58,793 bases of DNA from Pseudomonas fluorescens (GCA_003241595.1 QFOU01000002.1:1-58793); one strand, 5' to 3'. Shown: positions 32,521-41,050, counted from the first letter of the stretch. The notes: generated from the letters alone by a model not told the origin. Numbers and translations: made by a program.

Positions 32521-32664
32521 TGGTGTGAGGAAAGGGGTTATCTGCTTGGTTTGACTAGGAGATTCAAGTGCTGTATGTAACCCCTACCGGTATGGGACTT
32601 TTACCCCCCTACCCTTGAGATGGGACTGCACCACGTAGCCCCTGACGGGGTGGAGGTTGATATC

Positions 32665-33228
32665 ATGATCACTCTGAACTACCCCTTGGGCGGTTTGAAA
32701 TATGTGAACGACGCCGAGTTCCAGACCCTTTGGCCCGAGTTTCAGGCGTTCGCCGACAGCTTCGGTTTCCGTCAGGCACTCCATTTTGAACCGCATATCC
32801 AGTTGGCCATGATACGGTCACAAAGGGAGAAACTGAAGACCGGTAAATCGATTATGCCGGGGCGCGTACATTCCCGGGGCCACTGGAGGCTGTACCATAC
32901 CACCCCCCAACTGCTGACCCATGCGAACAAGGATCTTACCGATCCGCAGGCGCTGGACGGGTATTACGGGCCATATGGATCCTGTATCTCGCATGCAGAA
33001 TTGCCGGCTGTGTTTGGCTTTAGCAAGCCCCTACACCGCGACGGATGGGAATTGACGATGACAACCTGTGAGGATATGGGCTTCACTCCCCTTCAGGCCG
33101 CGGCCTGGGAGGTTTTGCTGGCAGCGTTGCTGGCAACACCACGGTATGACTTCCGGCAATTGCCACGGGCGCCTGCAAAGCCACTACCTGATGAGGTTGA
33201 GTCCAAGGAACCTGCAGAAAGCCTCTAA
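32665..33228 (+). CDS. Hypothetical protein, 187 residues
   Basis: ATG 32665 (MITLNYPLGGLKYV) has TGGAGG 8 nt upstream and is preferred over ATG 32620. Contains WPEFQAFADSFGFRQALHFEPH, SRGHWRLYHTTPQ and YGPYGSCISHAELPAVFGF; the last part is helical with a Pro-rich end. Soluble, no family recognised. Followed by a terminator. Confidence 0.6.
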   Translation: MITLNYPLGGLKYVNDAEFQTLWPEFQAFADSFGFRQALHFEPHIQLAMIRSQREKLKTGKSIMPGRVHSRGHWRLYHTTPQLLTHANKDLTDPQALDGYYGPYGSCISHAELPAVFGFSKPLHRDGWELTMTTCEDMGFTPLQAAAWEVLLAALLATPRYDFRQLPRAPAKPLPDEVESKEPAESL

Positions 33229-33246
33229 CGACGATATGTGCTACCG

Positions 33247-33274
33247 AAAGCGCCCCTTGATACGGGGCGCTTTT
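33247..33274 (+). terminator. Terminator after the 32665 gene
   Basis: AAAGCGCCCC / GGGGCGCTTTT with a seven-base loop. Confidence 0.8.
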
Positions 33275-33351
33275 GTATTTGGTGGCATTACGCATTGAGC
33301 CGTTCGGGTTGGGGTGGTACCTTGATCTCCACAAAGAAAGGAGCGCCATTC

Positions 33352-33666
33352 ATGCGTTTTGCACACTCCCTGGCGTTGGTTTTTGCCGTCTGCCTCTCCC
33401 CTTCCCTTTACGCCGAAGGCACCTCTTATATTGCCGACTTCAAGGCGGTGGACAGTGCGCTGGCACGGCACCCGGCCAAGTTCACCGGCAACCCCGATGT
33501 GGATTTCCGCAATGAGCTGATCGCGCGGCGGCAGAACATCATCGACATTTCGGAAGTGGCCCTTTCCCGCGCGAACGACCCGGCGACCATCGATTTTGCG
33601 CAGGCGACCATTGAGAAGCAGAAGCGGGAGATTGCGGAGTTGCAGCGGTGGATCGACAAGCATTAG
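33352..33666 (+). CDS. Secreted DUF305-like protein lacking the His motif
   Basis: 104 residues; ATG 33352 after AAAGGAG. Signal peptide to about residue 20 (LSPSLYA). The rest follows the two-helix DUF305 pattern: NELIARRQNIIDISEVALSRANDPATIDFAQATIEKQKREIAELQRWI. In usual DUF305 proteins the first helix carries M-I-P-H-H-Q and a later Met for metal binding; here the pair is R-R. So the fold may be kept without the copper or metal site. Confidence 0.6.
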   Translation: MRFAHSLALVFAVCLSPSLYAEGTSYIADFKAVDSALARHPAKFTGNPDVDFRNELIARRQNIIDISEVALSRANDPATIDFAQATIEKQKREIAELQRWIDKH

Positions 33667-33679
33667 GACTTCGATACGA

Positions 33680-33706
33680 AAAAGCCCGCCGTGTGGCGGG
33701 CTTTTT
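33680..33706. terminator. Bidirectional terminator between the 33352 gene and sucD
   Basis: AAAAGCCCGCC / GGCGGGCTTTTT with a four-base loop. Confidence 0.9.
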
Positions 33707-33719
33707 GCTGGGTTGTGAA

Positions 33720-34604
33720 TTAACCGAGGAGCTTCTTCACTGCAGCACCAATATCCGACGGGGTTTGCACCATGGTAACGCCTGCAGCGCTGAGAGCCTT
33801 GATCTTGGCCTCTGCCGTTTCATCGCCACCGGAGATGATGGCACCGGCGTGGCCCATGCGTTTGCCCTTCGGAGCAGTTGCACCGGCGATAAAGCCCACC
33901 ACCGGCTTGGTAACGGAGGTTTTGATGTACTCGGCGGCTTCGATCTCAGCCTGGCCTCCGATTTCACCGATCATCACGATGGCTTCGGTTTGGGGGTCGG
34001 CTTCAAACGCGCTCAGCACGCTGATGAAGTTGGTGCCGTGGACCGGGTCGCCGCCGATACCCACGCAGGTGGACTGGCCGAGGCCGACATCGGTGGTTTG
34101 CTTCACAGCTTCGTAAGTAAGGGTACCGGACTTGGAGACCACGCCGACCTTACCCTTCATGTGGATGTGGGCGGGCATGATACCGATCTTGCAGCCCTTG
34201 CCGTTGCCGGGGGTGATGATACCCGGGCAGTTGGGGCCGATGAGGCGCATGGTGCACTTGGGGTCTTGCAGTTTGCGCTTCACGCGGACCATATCCAGCA
34301 CCGGAATACCTTCGGTGATGCAGACGCAGATGCGGATACCGGCGGCTTCGGCCTCCAGGATGGCATCGGCCGCGAACGGCGGTGGTACGTAGATGACGGA
34401 GGCTTCGGCACCGGTCTTTTCGACCGCTTCCTTCACAGTATTGAACACGGGCAGGCCGAGGTGTTCGGTGCCGCCCTTGCCGGGGGTGACTCCGCCGACG
34501 TAGTTGGTGCCGTATTTGAGCCCTTGCTCGCTGTGGAAGGTACCGTTTTTACCGGTAAAGCCCTGGGTGATGACCTTGGTGTCTTCAGTAATGAAAATCG
34601 ACAT
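33720..34604 (-). CDS. sucD: Succinyl-CoA synthetase alpha subunit
   Basis: 294 residues. ADP-forming (or GDP-forming) TCA-cycle enzyme with SucC. TQGFTGKNGTFHSEQ near the N-terminus, VGIGGDPVHGTNF, IGEIGGQAE, and GKRMGHAGAIISGG with the phosphorylated His. Two genes lie between it and sucC on the same strand; the direct or overlapping sucC-sucD joint of most bacteria is missing. Confidence 0.96.
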   Translation of the reverse strand: MSIFITEDTKVITQGFTGKNGTFHSEQGLKYGTNYVGGVTPGKGGTEHLGLPVFNTVKEAVEKTGAEASVIYVPPPFAADAILEAEAAGIRICVCITEGIPVLDMVRVKRKLQDPKCTMRLIGPNCPGIITPGNGKGCKIGIMPAHIHMKGKVGVVSKSGTLTYEAVKQTTDVGLGQSTCVGIGGDPVHGTNFISVLSAFEADPQTEAIVMIGEIGGQAEIEAAEYIKTSVTKPVVGFIAGATAPKGKRMGHAGAIISGGDETAEAKIKALSAAGVTMVQTPSDIGAAVKKLLG

Positions 34605-34638
34605 TGGGTTTGCTTTCTTTGATTAGAAATTGGGTTAA

Positions 34639-35262
34639 TTAGTGAAAGATGACATCCACGGGCACGGAGAGAATTCCGTACCATGTGAAGGCTTGCAGCA
34701 GGAAGATGAAGGCACGCTCGATACGTTTGGGCGCCTGCAGGCCGGTTTGTGCCACCGGTGTTTTTTGCGTGGTGAGCAGAGGCTCGCTTTCAAAATACAG
34801 CCAGTAGGTGAACAGCGCTTGCGGCACCAGCAGCATGAGGAAGGCAGCGGATACCGCCATCGGTACATCGATGCCGTAGGTCATGTAATGATCATAACCC
34901 TCGTAGATGGTATAGAGGGTTGGCAGGAGCGTGAATACGACCAGCATTGTGACCACGCCACGTGTGGCGAAGCCGAGATCGCGCAGGCGCATGACCTGCA
35001 GTTTAGTCATCATGTAGATAAACCAGACGGCAGATACGACAAAACCCGCTAAGGCCACGCCTACGGCCAGCGAACCGATCACAGGCACCTCGACCAACAG
35101 GCTGAGGAACTTGGCGGCAAACACCAAGACCACAACCACCAGCAGCAGCAGCATCTGTGTAAGGAACATATGCAGGTTCAGGCGCTGGAACAGCTCTGGT
35201 GTCAGAGCCTCCTTCCAACGCAGCGCGTTGAACTGGCGAATGATGGCGAGCGGTGTCTTCAT
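34639..35262 (-). CDS. Membrane protein between sucC and sucD, unknown
   Basis: 207 residues with about four or five hydrophobic segments (about 33-55, 60-85, 103-122, 133-153, 185-203). Loop MRLRDLGFATRGV has a faint likeness to DUF805-type proteins (RRLHDxG), but I would not assign it. Weak ribosome site at ATG 35262. It follows the 35276 gene by 13 nt, so it is in the same transcript. Confidence 0.7.
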   Translation of the reverse strand: MKTPLAIIRQFNALRWKEALTPELFQRLNLHMFLTQMLLLLVVVVLVFAAKFLSLLVEVPVIGSLAVGVALAGFVVSAVWFIYMMTKLQVMRLRDLGFATRGVVTMLVVFTLLPTLYTIYEGYDHYMTYGIDVPMAVSAAFLMLLVPQALFTYWLYFESEPLLTTQKTPVAQTGLQAPKRIERAFIFLLQAFTWYGILSVPVDVIFH

Positions 35263-35275
35263 CTTCAGTTTCGAC

Positions 35276-35734
35276 TTATTTGGTGCCGGTTGCGCCTGCA
35301 GCAGGAATGATGCCGTTGGCCGAGTTGGTGGCGTACATCTGCATCAGTGTCGGTGCCAGTTGCTGCACGATCTGCGGCAGTTTGCCGGCGATGGATGCGC
35401 CCTCGGTGGAGGTGGCGAACGCGGTCAGCTTGGCTTGCTCGTTCGGCGTCAGGATCTGCTGGGCTGCGGCGAGCGCCTGCTGCGTCAGTGTGGTTTGCTG
35501 GGCCGGTGTGAGGCTGTTGGCCATCTGCGTCAGGATTTGCGGGTTGGCCGCAAGCTGTTGCAGGGCTTGTTGCATCACGGCGTTCTGCATTTCCTGCGTG
35601 GCGGCCTGCCCGGCAGGGGTGCTGCCGAGTTGCTGCTGCACGGTTTGCAGGGCGCTGCCGAGGTTAAAGCCCTGAGCCTGCGCACCGGCGGCGGCCAGTA
35701 CGAAGGTGAGGGCAACGAGAGCGTATTTGATCAT
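35276..35734 (-). CDS. Secreted Gln/Ala-rich protein with DUF2059-like end
   Basis: 152 residues from ATG 35734 (CAGGATAA upstream). Signal peptide MIKYALVALTFVLAAAGAQA, then repeated Gln-rich helices (SALQTVQQQLG, AVMQQALQQLAAN). The stretch LTPNEQAKLTAFATSTEGASIAGKLPQIVQQLAP resembles the DUF2059 end (helix, aromatic, S-x-x-G, K-x-P). Periplasmic. It lies 23 nt after sucC and probably shares its transcript. Confidence 0.65.
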   Translation of the reverse strand: MIKYALVALTFVLAAAGAQAQGFNLGSALQTVQQQLGSTPAGQAATQEMQNAVMQQALQQLAANPQILTQMANSLTPAQQTTLTQQALAAAQQILTPNEQAKLTAFATSTEGASIAGKLPQIVQQLAPTLMQMYATNSANGIIPAAGATGTK

Positions 35735-35757
35735 GGGAGTTATCCTGTTCTCTACGA

Positions 35758-36918
35758 CTATTTGATGGCGTTGACGATTTTGGTCGCGGCATCGGCGAGA
35801 CTGTCGGCGCTGATGATGGTCAGGCCAGATTCCGCGAGGATCTGCTTGCCGAGTTCGACGTTGGTCCCTTCCAGGCGCACGACCAGCGGCACGTGCAGGT
35901 TGGTGGCGCGGGCTGCGGCGACGATCCCGTTGGCGATCACGTCGCACTTCATGATACCGCCGAAGATGTTGATGAGGATACCCTTCACCTGCTTGTCGGC
36001 CAGAATCAGTTTCAGTGCAGCAGTCACGCGGGCTTCATCGGCGGTACCACCGACATCGAGGAAGTTGGCCGGTGCGGAGCCGGAGAACTTGATGATGTCC
36101 ATGGTGGCCATGGCCAGACCGGCGCCGTTGACCATGCAGCCGATCTCGCCATCCAGACCCACGTAGTTGAGGTCGTACTTGCGGGCTTCGGATTCGCGCG
36201 GGTCGTGCTGGGTGACGTCGTCGAGGTCCAGCAGCTCGGGGTGGCGGAAGAGGCCGTTGTCGTCGAAGGAGACCTTACCATCCAATGCCATGACGGCGCC
36301 CTGCTTGGTGACGACCAGCGGGTTGATCTCGATCATCGCGCAGTCGAGGTCGGTGTACGCCTTGTAGAGATTGAGCATGAACTTGACGGCGTTCTTCACT
36401 TCGTCGCCCTTGAGGCCGAGTGCGAAGGCAATGTTCTGCGCCTGGAACGGGCAGAGGCCGAGGGCGGGGTCGATGCTTTCCTTGAAGATCTTCTCGGGGT
36501 GGCTGTGGGCCACTTCTTCGATCTCCATACCGCCTTCGGTGCTGGCCATGAGGACCAGACGGCCTGCGCCGCGGTCGAGGGTCATGGCGAGGTAAAGTTC
36601 GCGGGCAATATCGATACCGCTTTCGACGTACACCTTGCTGACCGGTTGGCCTTTGGCATCGGTTTGGAAGGTGACGAGGTTGGTGCCCAAGAGAGCTTCG
36701 GCGGCGGCACGGGCATCGGCAGGCGATTTGCAGACCTTAACGCCACCGGCTTTACCGCGGCCACCGGCGTGAACCTGTGCCTTAACGACAGTGATGGCGG
36801 TGCCGAGCTTTTTGCTGGCTTCTTCGGCCTCGGCCGCAGTTGCGGCTACAAAACCTTCCGGCACGGCGACGCCGAATTTACGGAAGAGTTCCTTGGCCCG
36901 ATATTCGTGAATATTCAT
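35758..36918 (-). CDS. sucC: Succinyl-CoA synthetase beta subunit
   Basis: 386 residues. ATP-grasp subunit that binds nucleotide and holds the CoA-transfer site with SucD. MNIHEYRAKELFRKFGVAVPEG at the start, KAQVHAGGRGKAGGVKV, EINPLVV, GAGLAMATMDIIK and NIFGGIMKCDVIANGIV. Normal length. In many alphaproteobacteria mdh lies directly upstream; here a block of plus-strand genes lies between. Confidence 0.96.
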   Translation of the reverse strand: MNIHEYRAKELFRKFGVAVPEGFVAATAAEAEEASKKLGTAITVVKAQVHAGGRGKAGGVKVCKSPADARAAAEALLGTNLVTFQTDAKGQPVSKVYVESGIDIARELYLAMTLDRGAGRLVLMASTEGGMEIEEVAHSHPEKIFKESIDPALGLCPFQAQNIAFALGLKGDEVKNAVKFMLNLYKAYTDLDCAMIEINPLVVTKQGAVMALDGKVSFDDNGLFRHPELLDLDDVTQHDPRESEARKYDLNYVGLDGEIGCMVNGAGLAMATMDIIKFSGSAPANFLDVGGTADEARVTAALKLILADKQVKGILINIFGGIMKCDVIANGIVAAARATNLHVPLVVRLEGTNVELGKQILAESGLTIISADSLADAATKIVNAIK

Positions 36919-37201
36919 ATATTTGCCCTTCTTGGTGGCTGGTTGAATCGCGTCATGAACCCATGACTGAACGGGGCGACTTTACTCCTATTATTGGCGG
37001 ATTAAAAGGCGGGAGGGGTGGCGTGAGTGGTTAGGATGAAGGCAGAAAGCGTAGGTGGGGCGCAGGGTTGCGGATGACGGGCATCCGATGTATACGGGGC
37101 GCAGACTCAGCGTTACTTATGCGTAGACACTTTCTTGACACTTTTGTGCGGATAATCCGCAAATCCCGGCGATTGAGCCGATACCCCTGAGGGAGGATAT
37201 T

Positions 37202-37447
37202 ATGGTTGATGCATGTGGCGCATCGAAGACCGACGAACTGCGGCGACTTGTTGCCGAACACTTCAAGGCTGACACTCTGGCGTTGAAGCCTGAGACTCGT
37301 TTCATCGAAGACCTTTCGGCCGACGACGTCGATCTGAGCGAGCTTCGTTTGCATGTTGAAGACCAGTTGAATATCGATCTGCCGCATCTGGACGCAATCC
37401 AGACCTACGGCGAACTTGAAGATATTGTAACCAAGGCTTCAGCCTAA
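37202..37447 (+). CDS. Acyl-carrier-protein-like protein without the pantetheine Ser
   Basis: 81 residues; ATG 37202 after GGGAGG. Four-helix ACP pattern: DELRRLVAEHF, TRFIEDLSADDVDLSELRLHVEDQLNIDLP, then DAIQTYGELEDIVTKA. In AcpP the matching stretch is FVEDLGADSLDTVEL; here D-S-L reads D-D-V, so the Ser that takes 4'-phosphopantetheine is an Asp (about residue 41). It cannot carry an acyl chain in the usual way. The FabI-like gene follows 27 nt later. Confidence 0.75.
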   Translation: MVDACGASKTDELRRLVAEHFKADTLALKPETRFIEDLSADDVDLSELRLHVEDQLNIDLPHLDAIQTYGELEDIVTKASA

Positions 37448-37474
37448 CCCCCTACCCTTGTGAAGGAGAGTCGC

Positions 37475-38326
37475 ATGACTGTAATTGCATCTCGTGAAGT
37501 GGCAGTGGTTTCGGGTGTATTGAATAAACACTCGATTGCCTATCACATTGCCAAAGCTATGGAAAATGACGGCATCAAGGTGGTGTACCTTGTACAGGAC
37601 ACCTTTATCGACCGCGTCAAGGAGAAGCGTATTCTCCCTGACGATGCTGATATTGTGCCGTACGATGCAACCAACTCGGACCTTGTGAAACAGGGCTCGG
37701 ACTACATCGCCCGCACATATGGTGCGATCGACTATCTGGTGCATGCTGTGGCGTTTTCCGACAAGGCACAGCTGGAAGGGTCGTTCCTCAAGCTGACCAA
37801 GGAAAATTTCATCAATACCATGGTAATCTCGACCTTCTCGTTCGTGGAGATGTGCGATGCTTATCAGGATATCCTTGCCGATAATGCCAGCGTTGCCACG
37901 CTGACGTTTTTGGGAAGTCAGTACGTGGCGGCCAACTATGGCCCGATGGGCATCGCCAAAGCCGCGCTTGAATCGGCTGTGCGCTACGCAGCACAGGACT
38001 TGGGCCCACGTGGTATTCGTGTGAATGCCATTGCACCCGGGCCGGTGAAGACATTGGCAGCTTCCGGCATCGGTGAGTTTGACCTGTCGTTGTATATGGG
38101 CGCGCTGCGCTCGGCGACCGGCAAGAACGCAACGGCGGAACAAGTGGGACGCACTACTTTGAAGCTAATGCAATGTGAAGGCGTTACAGGCGATGTTCTC
38201 TCGGTTGACAATGGTACCAAGCTGGCGGGTATGGGAACGTCTCCGGGCGAAAAGAGGGCGATTGCTACTGCTCGCGAACTGGAACGCGCTGAGGCCAAGG
38301 CTGCGAAGCAAGCCAAGGCCGACTAA
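37475..38326 (+). CDS. fabI: Enoyl-ACP reductase (FabI-like), divergent
   Basis: 283 residues from ATG 37475 (AAGGAGAG upstream; a GTG at 37460 is possible). FabI reduces enoyl-ACP in fatty-acid synthesis. VVSGVLNKHSIAYHIAKAM stands for the FabI G-x-x-x-x-x-S-I-A motif; YLVHAVAFSDKAQLEG, NYGPMGIAKAALESAVRY with catalytic Tyr and Lys, and IRVNAIAPGPVKTLAASGI are clear. The second conserved Tyr of FabI (S-Y-L-G) is Phe (TFLG). A basic Ala-Lys tail is added. Paired with the serine-less ACP-like gene. It may be a paralog of a standard FabI elsewhere. Confidence 0.8.
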   Translation: MTVIASREVAVVSGVLNKHSIAYHIAKAMENDGIKVVYLVQDTFIDRVKEKRILPDDADIVPYDATNSDLVKQGSDYIARTYGAIDYLVHAVAFSDKAQLEGSFLKLTKENFINTMVISTFSFVEMCDAYQDILADNASVATLTFLGSQYVAANYGPMGIAKAALESAVRYAAQDLGPRGIRVNAIAPGPVKTLAASGIGEFDLSLYMGALRSATGKNATAEQVGRTTLKLMQCEGVTGDVLSVDNGTKLAGMGTSPGEKRAIATARELERAEAKAAKQAKAD

Positions 38327-38335
38327 CGGCTAACC

Positions 38336-38377
38336 GTGGCGGGAGAGGATTAAAGTCCTCTCCCGCCACAGTTTTTT
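38336..38377 (+). terminator. Strong terminator after the FabI-like gene
   Basis: 14-bp stem GTGGCGGGAGAGGA / TCCTCTCCCGCCAC followed by TTTTTT. Confidence 0.92.
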
Positions 38378-38479
38378 GTTGTGGTGAAAGCGCTTGTATT
38401 GTGGGGCGGGGTGGCTTATACCGCCCAAGTCGATTTTGTATATCGTTTCGCACATTCTTTTGGTCAGGAGGCAAGACCC

Positions 38480-39133
38480 ATGAATGCGAACACTTCTACC
38501 CTTACTCCCGCAGCTGGCGCTGCGACACAGCTGACAGCGGTTGCACTATGCCGGCTTAAAGATGGTGTACCGGTTCGGGTTTTTGAACCGGAAACCTCGA
38601 CACCCCGTTATGTTCAGCGCCGTAACTGGCGAAACGACTTGGAATGGCACACCGTACACGCGGGTTTCACCTTGCCCTTCCAACTGGACAGCATGGTGGT
38701 AGACGTTGTGCGCGTTCAGCCTGCCGCAGAGGCCTTTGACCGCATGGTTAGGGCCCGAGGGAAGCTGGGTATCGCCCAAGATACGCTGACCTTACGTGCG
38801 CCGGTGATTACACCGATGGATGCGAAATCCAGCGGCATGGCGGTGGATGACCTGCCGCAGACTTTGGACGTGCCAGTTACTCTTATTGCTCCGAAGACTC
38901 GGCTTGCCGATTTGCTGGAGCAATTGGACGACCTGATGACAGCACATGTAGCCCGCGCGACCTTTTTGGCCGCGTGGCACACGGCACAGCGGCGCGGCCT
39001 CAAGCAACCCCTGCCCGGCATGGAAGTGCGGGGCTGGATATTGCCGCACTACGACGGGATGGTGCTGTTTGACGATAGCATGATCAAGAAAATACGGGAC
39101 ATTTTCAAACTGGAGGAGGCTTTACCTGCATGA
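38480..39133 (+). CDS. Hypothetical protein, 217 residues
   Basis: ATG 38480 has CAGGAGG upstream; the longer frame is unlikely. Segments: VPVRVFEPETSTPRYVQRRNWRND, SMVVDVVRVQPAAEAFDRMV, LADLLEQLDDLMTAHVARATFLAAWHTAQRRGLKQPLPGM and a C-terminal WILPHYDGMVLFDDSM. Soluble. No family recognised. Its stop overlaps the start of the next gene (ATGA), a sign of joint translation. Confidence 0.6.
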   Translation: MNANTSTLTPAAGAATQLTAVALCRLKDGVPVRVFEPETSTPRYVQRRNWRNDLEWHTVHAGFTLPFQLDSMVVDVVRVQPAAEAFDRMVRARGKLGIAQDTLTLRAPVITPMDAKSSGMAVDDLPQTLDVPVTLIAPKTRLADLLEQLDDLMTAHVARATFLAAWHTAQRRGLKQPLPGMEVRGWILPHYDGMVLFDDSMIKKIRDIFKLEEALPA

Positions 39134-39504
39134 CGGCAACAGCAATGGTGAACAAGGATGACCCGGACAGCGTTACCGAAGTGTACGCCCCCGACAAGAC
39201 TGCGACGGACTTGCCATTTGGCACCGGCACATTTGAGGTGAAAACCACGTATCTGCCGATTCCGAAAGGGTTGACGGTCAAGGAGTATCAAGACCTTTTT
39301 GGTTCGAACCTCGTCAAGGTATGCACGGTGATCAACGGTACTATGACTTTGGAAACCGAAGCCAAGTTTCACTCTGTGAAGCAAGGTAAGGCGATTTTCA
39401 TACCGTGGGGCTCGGTCGGCAACGCCCGTAGATCCGCAGAATTTAGCCACTATGCCCGCAAGCATACCGTTTGCGTGAAGCTTGTGCCTGCACAGCCGGC
39501 TTGA
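39130..39504 (+). CDS. Hypothetical protein, possibly cupin-like
   Basis: 124 residues. The ATG overlaps the stop of the 38480 gene. KVCTVINGTMTLETEAKFHSVKQGKAIFIPWGSVGNARR has the rhythm of a small beta-barrel (G, strand, G-x-x-x-x-I-P), recalling cupins, but the usual metal His residues are not in place. So the fold is only a guess. A terminator follows. Confidence 0.55.
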   Translation: MTATAMVNKDDPDSVTEVYAPDKTATDLPFGTGTFEVKTTYLPIPKGLTVKEYQDLFGSNLVKVCTVINGTMTLETEAKFHSVKQGKAIFIPWGSVGNARRSAEFSHYARKHTVCVKLVPAQPA

Positions 39505-39514
39505 ATGCGAAATA

Positions 39515-39548
39515 CCCCTGGGAAAGAGATTTTTTCCCAGGGCTTTTT
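39515..39548 (+). terminator. Terminator after the 38480-39504 pair
   Basis: CCCTGGGAAA / TTTCCCAGGG followed by TTTTTAT. Confidence 0.8.
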
Positions 39549-39650
39549 ATTTGCAATGAATTACCCTATATCGGCGTTACGACTTTCGATTCACCCTTCC
39601 TCATTCCCCCTTAACTTACACGCCTGTTTGGCTTTTTGATGGAGACACAC

Positions 39651-40034
39651 ATGTTGCGAGCATGGTTGCGTTCTTTCCGGAATCGTACCGCGCCCACCTT
39701 TGTGGACGCCGCGACGACCGATCTGGTTGCTTCGCCCGAGTTGTTTATGGAGCTGATACGCGATGCCGAAGGTATTCGGGCCTATCCCCCTGCCATCGAA
39801 CTGATGCAGGTACTGAACGCGCGCAACTATGTTGGTCCACAGCACCGGCTTGCGCTTGAAGTGGCCACAAAGCAGTTGAATGGCCCGCTCACGAGATTCG
39901 CCATCGACGCCTACCGGTTTACGAATGGTGATGTTCTGTACTACGACAACGGCCGGTGGTGCTACGCACCCGATGAATCTGAACTGGGCCGCAAGCCCGC
40001 GGTGGCACCACTCGACGAACTCAAGTTGGTGTGA
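39651..40034 (+). CDS. Hypothetical protein, 127 residues
   Basis: ATG 39651 (MLRAWLRSFRNRTAP) is 6 nt after GGAG; ATG 39639 overlaps that site. Short basic N-terminus, helical middle ELMQVLNARNYVGPQHRLALEVATKQL, then VLYYDNGRWCYAPDESE. Not recognised. It ends at a terminator shared with mdh. Confidence 0.6.
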   Translation: MLRAWLRSFRNRTAPTFVDAATTDLVASPELFMELIRDAEGIRAYPPAIELMQVLNARNYVGPQHRLALEVATKQLNGPLTRFAIDAYRFTNGDVLYYDNGRWCYAPDESELGRKPAVAPLDELKLV

Positions 40035-40056
40035 TGCACTGGCAGAACCGAATATG

Positions 40057-40093
40057 AAAAAGCCCCGGAGAGAAATCTCCGGGGCTTTTTTTT
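40057..40093. terminator. Bidirectional terminator between the 39651 gene and mdh
   Basis: AAAAAGCCCCGGAGA / TCTCCGGGGCTTTTT with a four-base loop. Confidence 0.92.
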
Positions 40094-40105
40094 TGACCTG
40101 TGTGA

Positions 40106-41050
40106 TTAGACCTTGGTGACCTTGCAGAGTTCTTGCACGGCCTTGATGCTGTGGGCGAGCATCTTCTTTTCAGCCGCGGAGAGATCCACTTCCACGATCT
40201 GCTCGACACCTTTGGCACCGATGATGGCGGGTACGCCGACGTAGAGTTTTTTCGCGCCGTATTCGCCGGTGCAGTAGGCGGCGCAGGGCAGCAGGCGCTT
40301 TTCATCGCGCAGGTAGCTGGCGGCCATGGCGATGGCAGAGCTGGCCGGTGCGTAGAAGGCGGAGCCGGTTTTGAGCAGCGAGACGATCTCGGCACCGCCG
40401 TTGGTGGTGCGGGCGATCAGGGCATCCAGATCCTTCTGGCTGAGCTTTTTGCTCTTGACCCACTGGGGCAGCGGGATACCGGCGATGCTGGTGTAGTTGA
40501 CCATCGGAACCATGGTATCGCCGTGGCCGCCGAGGACGAAGGTTTTGATGTCCTTAGTGGAGACGCCGAGTTTCTCGGATAGGAAGAGTTGGAAGCGAGC
40601 GCTATCGAGTACACCCGCCATACCGACCACCTTGTTGGGTTTGAAGCCCGTGACCTTTTGCATGACGTAGACCATGGCATCCAGCGGGTTGGTGATGACG
40701 ATGACGAAGGCGTTGGGGGCGTGCTTCTTGATCTGTTCGGCCACCTTGGTGACGATGCCGGTGTTGGTGGCGATGAGATCGTCGCGCGACATGCCCGGTT
40801 TGCGGGCGATACCGGCGGTGACGATACAGACATCGGCGCCCTTGATGGCTTTGAAGTCGTTACTGCCGGAGATGGAATAGCTGAAGCCTTCCACGCCGCC
40901 GGATTGGGCGAGGTCGAGAGCTTTACCTTGGGGTACGCCTTCGGCAACGTCGACGAGAACGACGTCTCCGAGGTCCTTCAGAGCGGCGAGTTGGGCGAGC
41001 GTACCGCCGATGTTACCGGCACCGATGAGTGCGATTTTGGGATTGGCCAT
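40106..41050 (-). CDS. mdh: Malate dehydrogenase (LDH-like type)
   Basis: 314 residues. NAD-dependent oxidation of malate in the TCA cycle. Rossmann motif ALIGAGNIGGTLAQLA, VTAGIARKPGMSRDDL with substrate Arg, ITNPLDAMVYV, VLDSARFQLFLSEKLGV with Asp and Arg, and VLGGHGDTMVPM with catalytic His. The Arg in the R-K-P-G-M loop marks MDH rather than LDH. It is the first member of a dispersed mdh-sucC-sucD series. Confidence 0.96.
   Translation of the reverse strand: MANPKIALIGAGNIGGTLAQLAALKDLGDVVLVDVAEGVPQGKALDLAQSGGVEGFSYSISGSNDFKAIKGADVCIVTAGIARKPGMSRDDLIATNTGIVTKVAEQIKKHAPNAFVIVITNPLDAMVYVMQKVTGFKPNKVVGMAGVLDSARFQLFLSEKLGVSTKDIKTFVLGGHGDTMVPMVNYTSIAGIPLPQWVKSKKLSQKDLDALIARTTNGGAEIVSLLKTGSAFYAPASSAIAMAASYLRDEKRLLPCAAYCTGEYGAKKLYVGVPAIIGAKGVEQIVEVDLSAAEKKMLAHSIKAVQELCKVTKV

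Noticed and set aside
27058..37460. CCTACCCTT seen near 27061, 32607 and 37452
   Set aside because: Short, with different positions relative to starts (one lies too close to a ribosome site), so probably chance.
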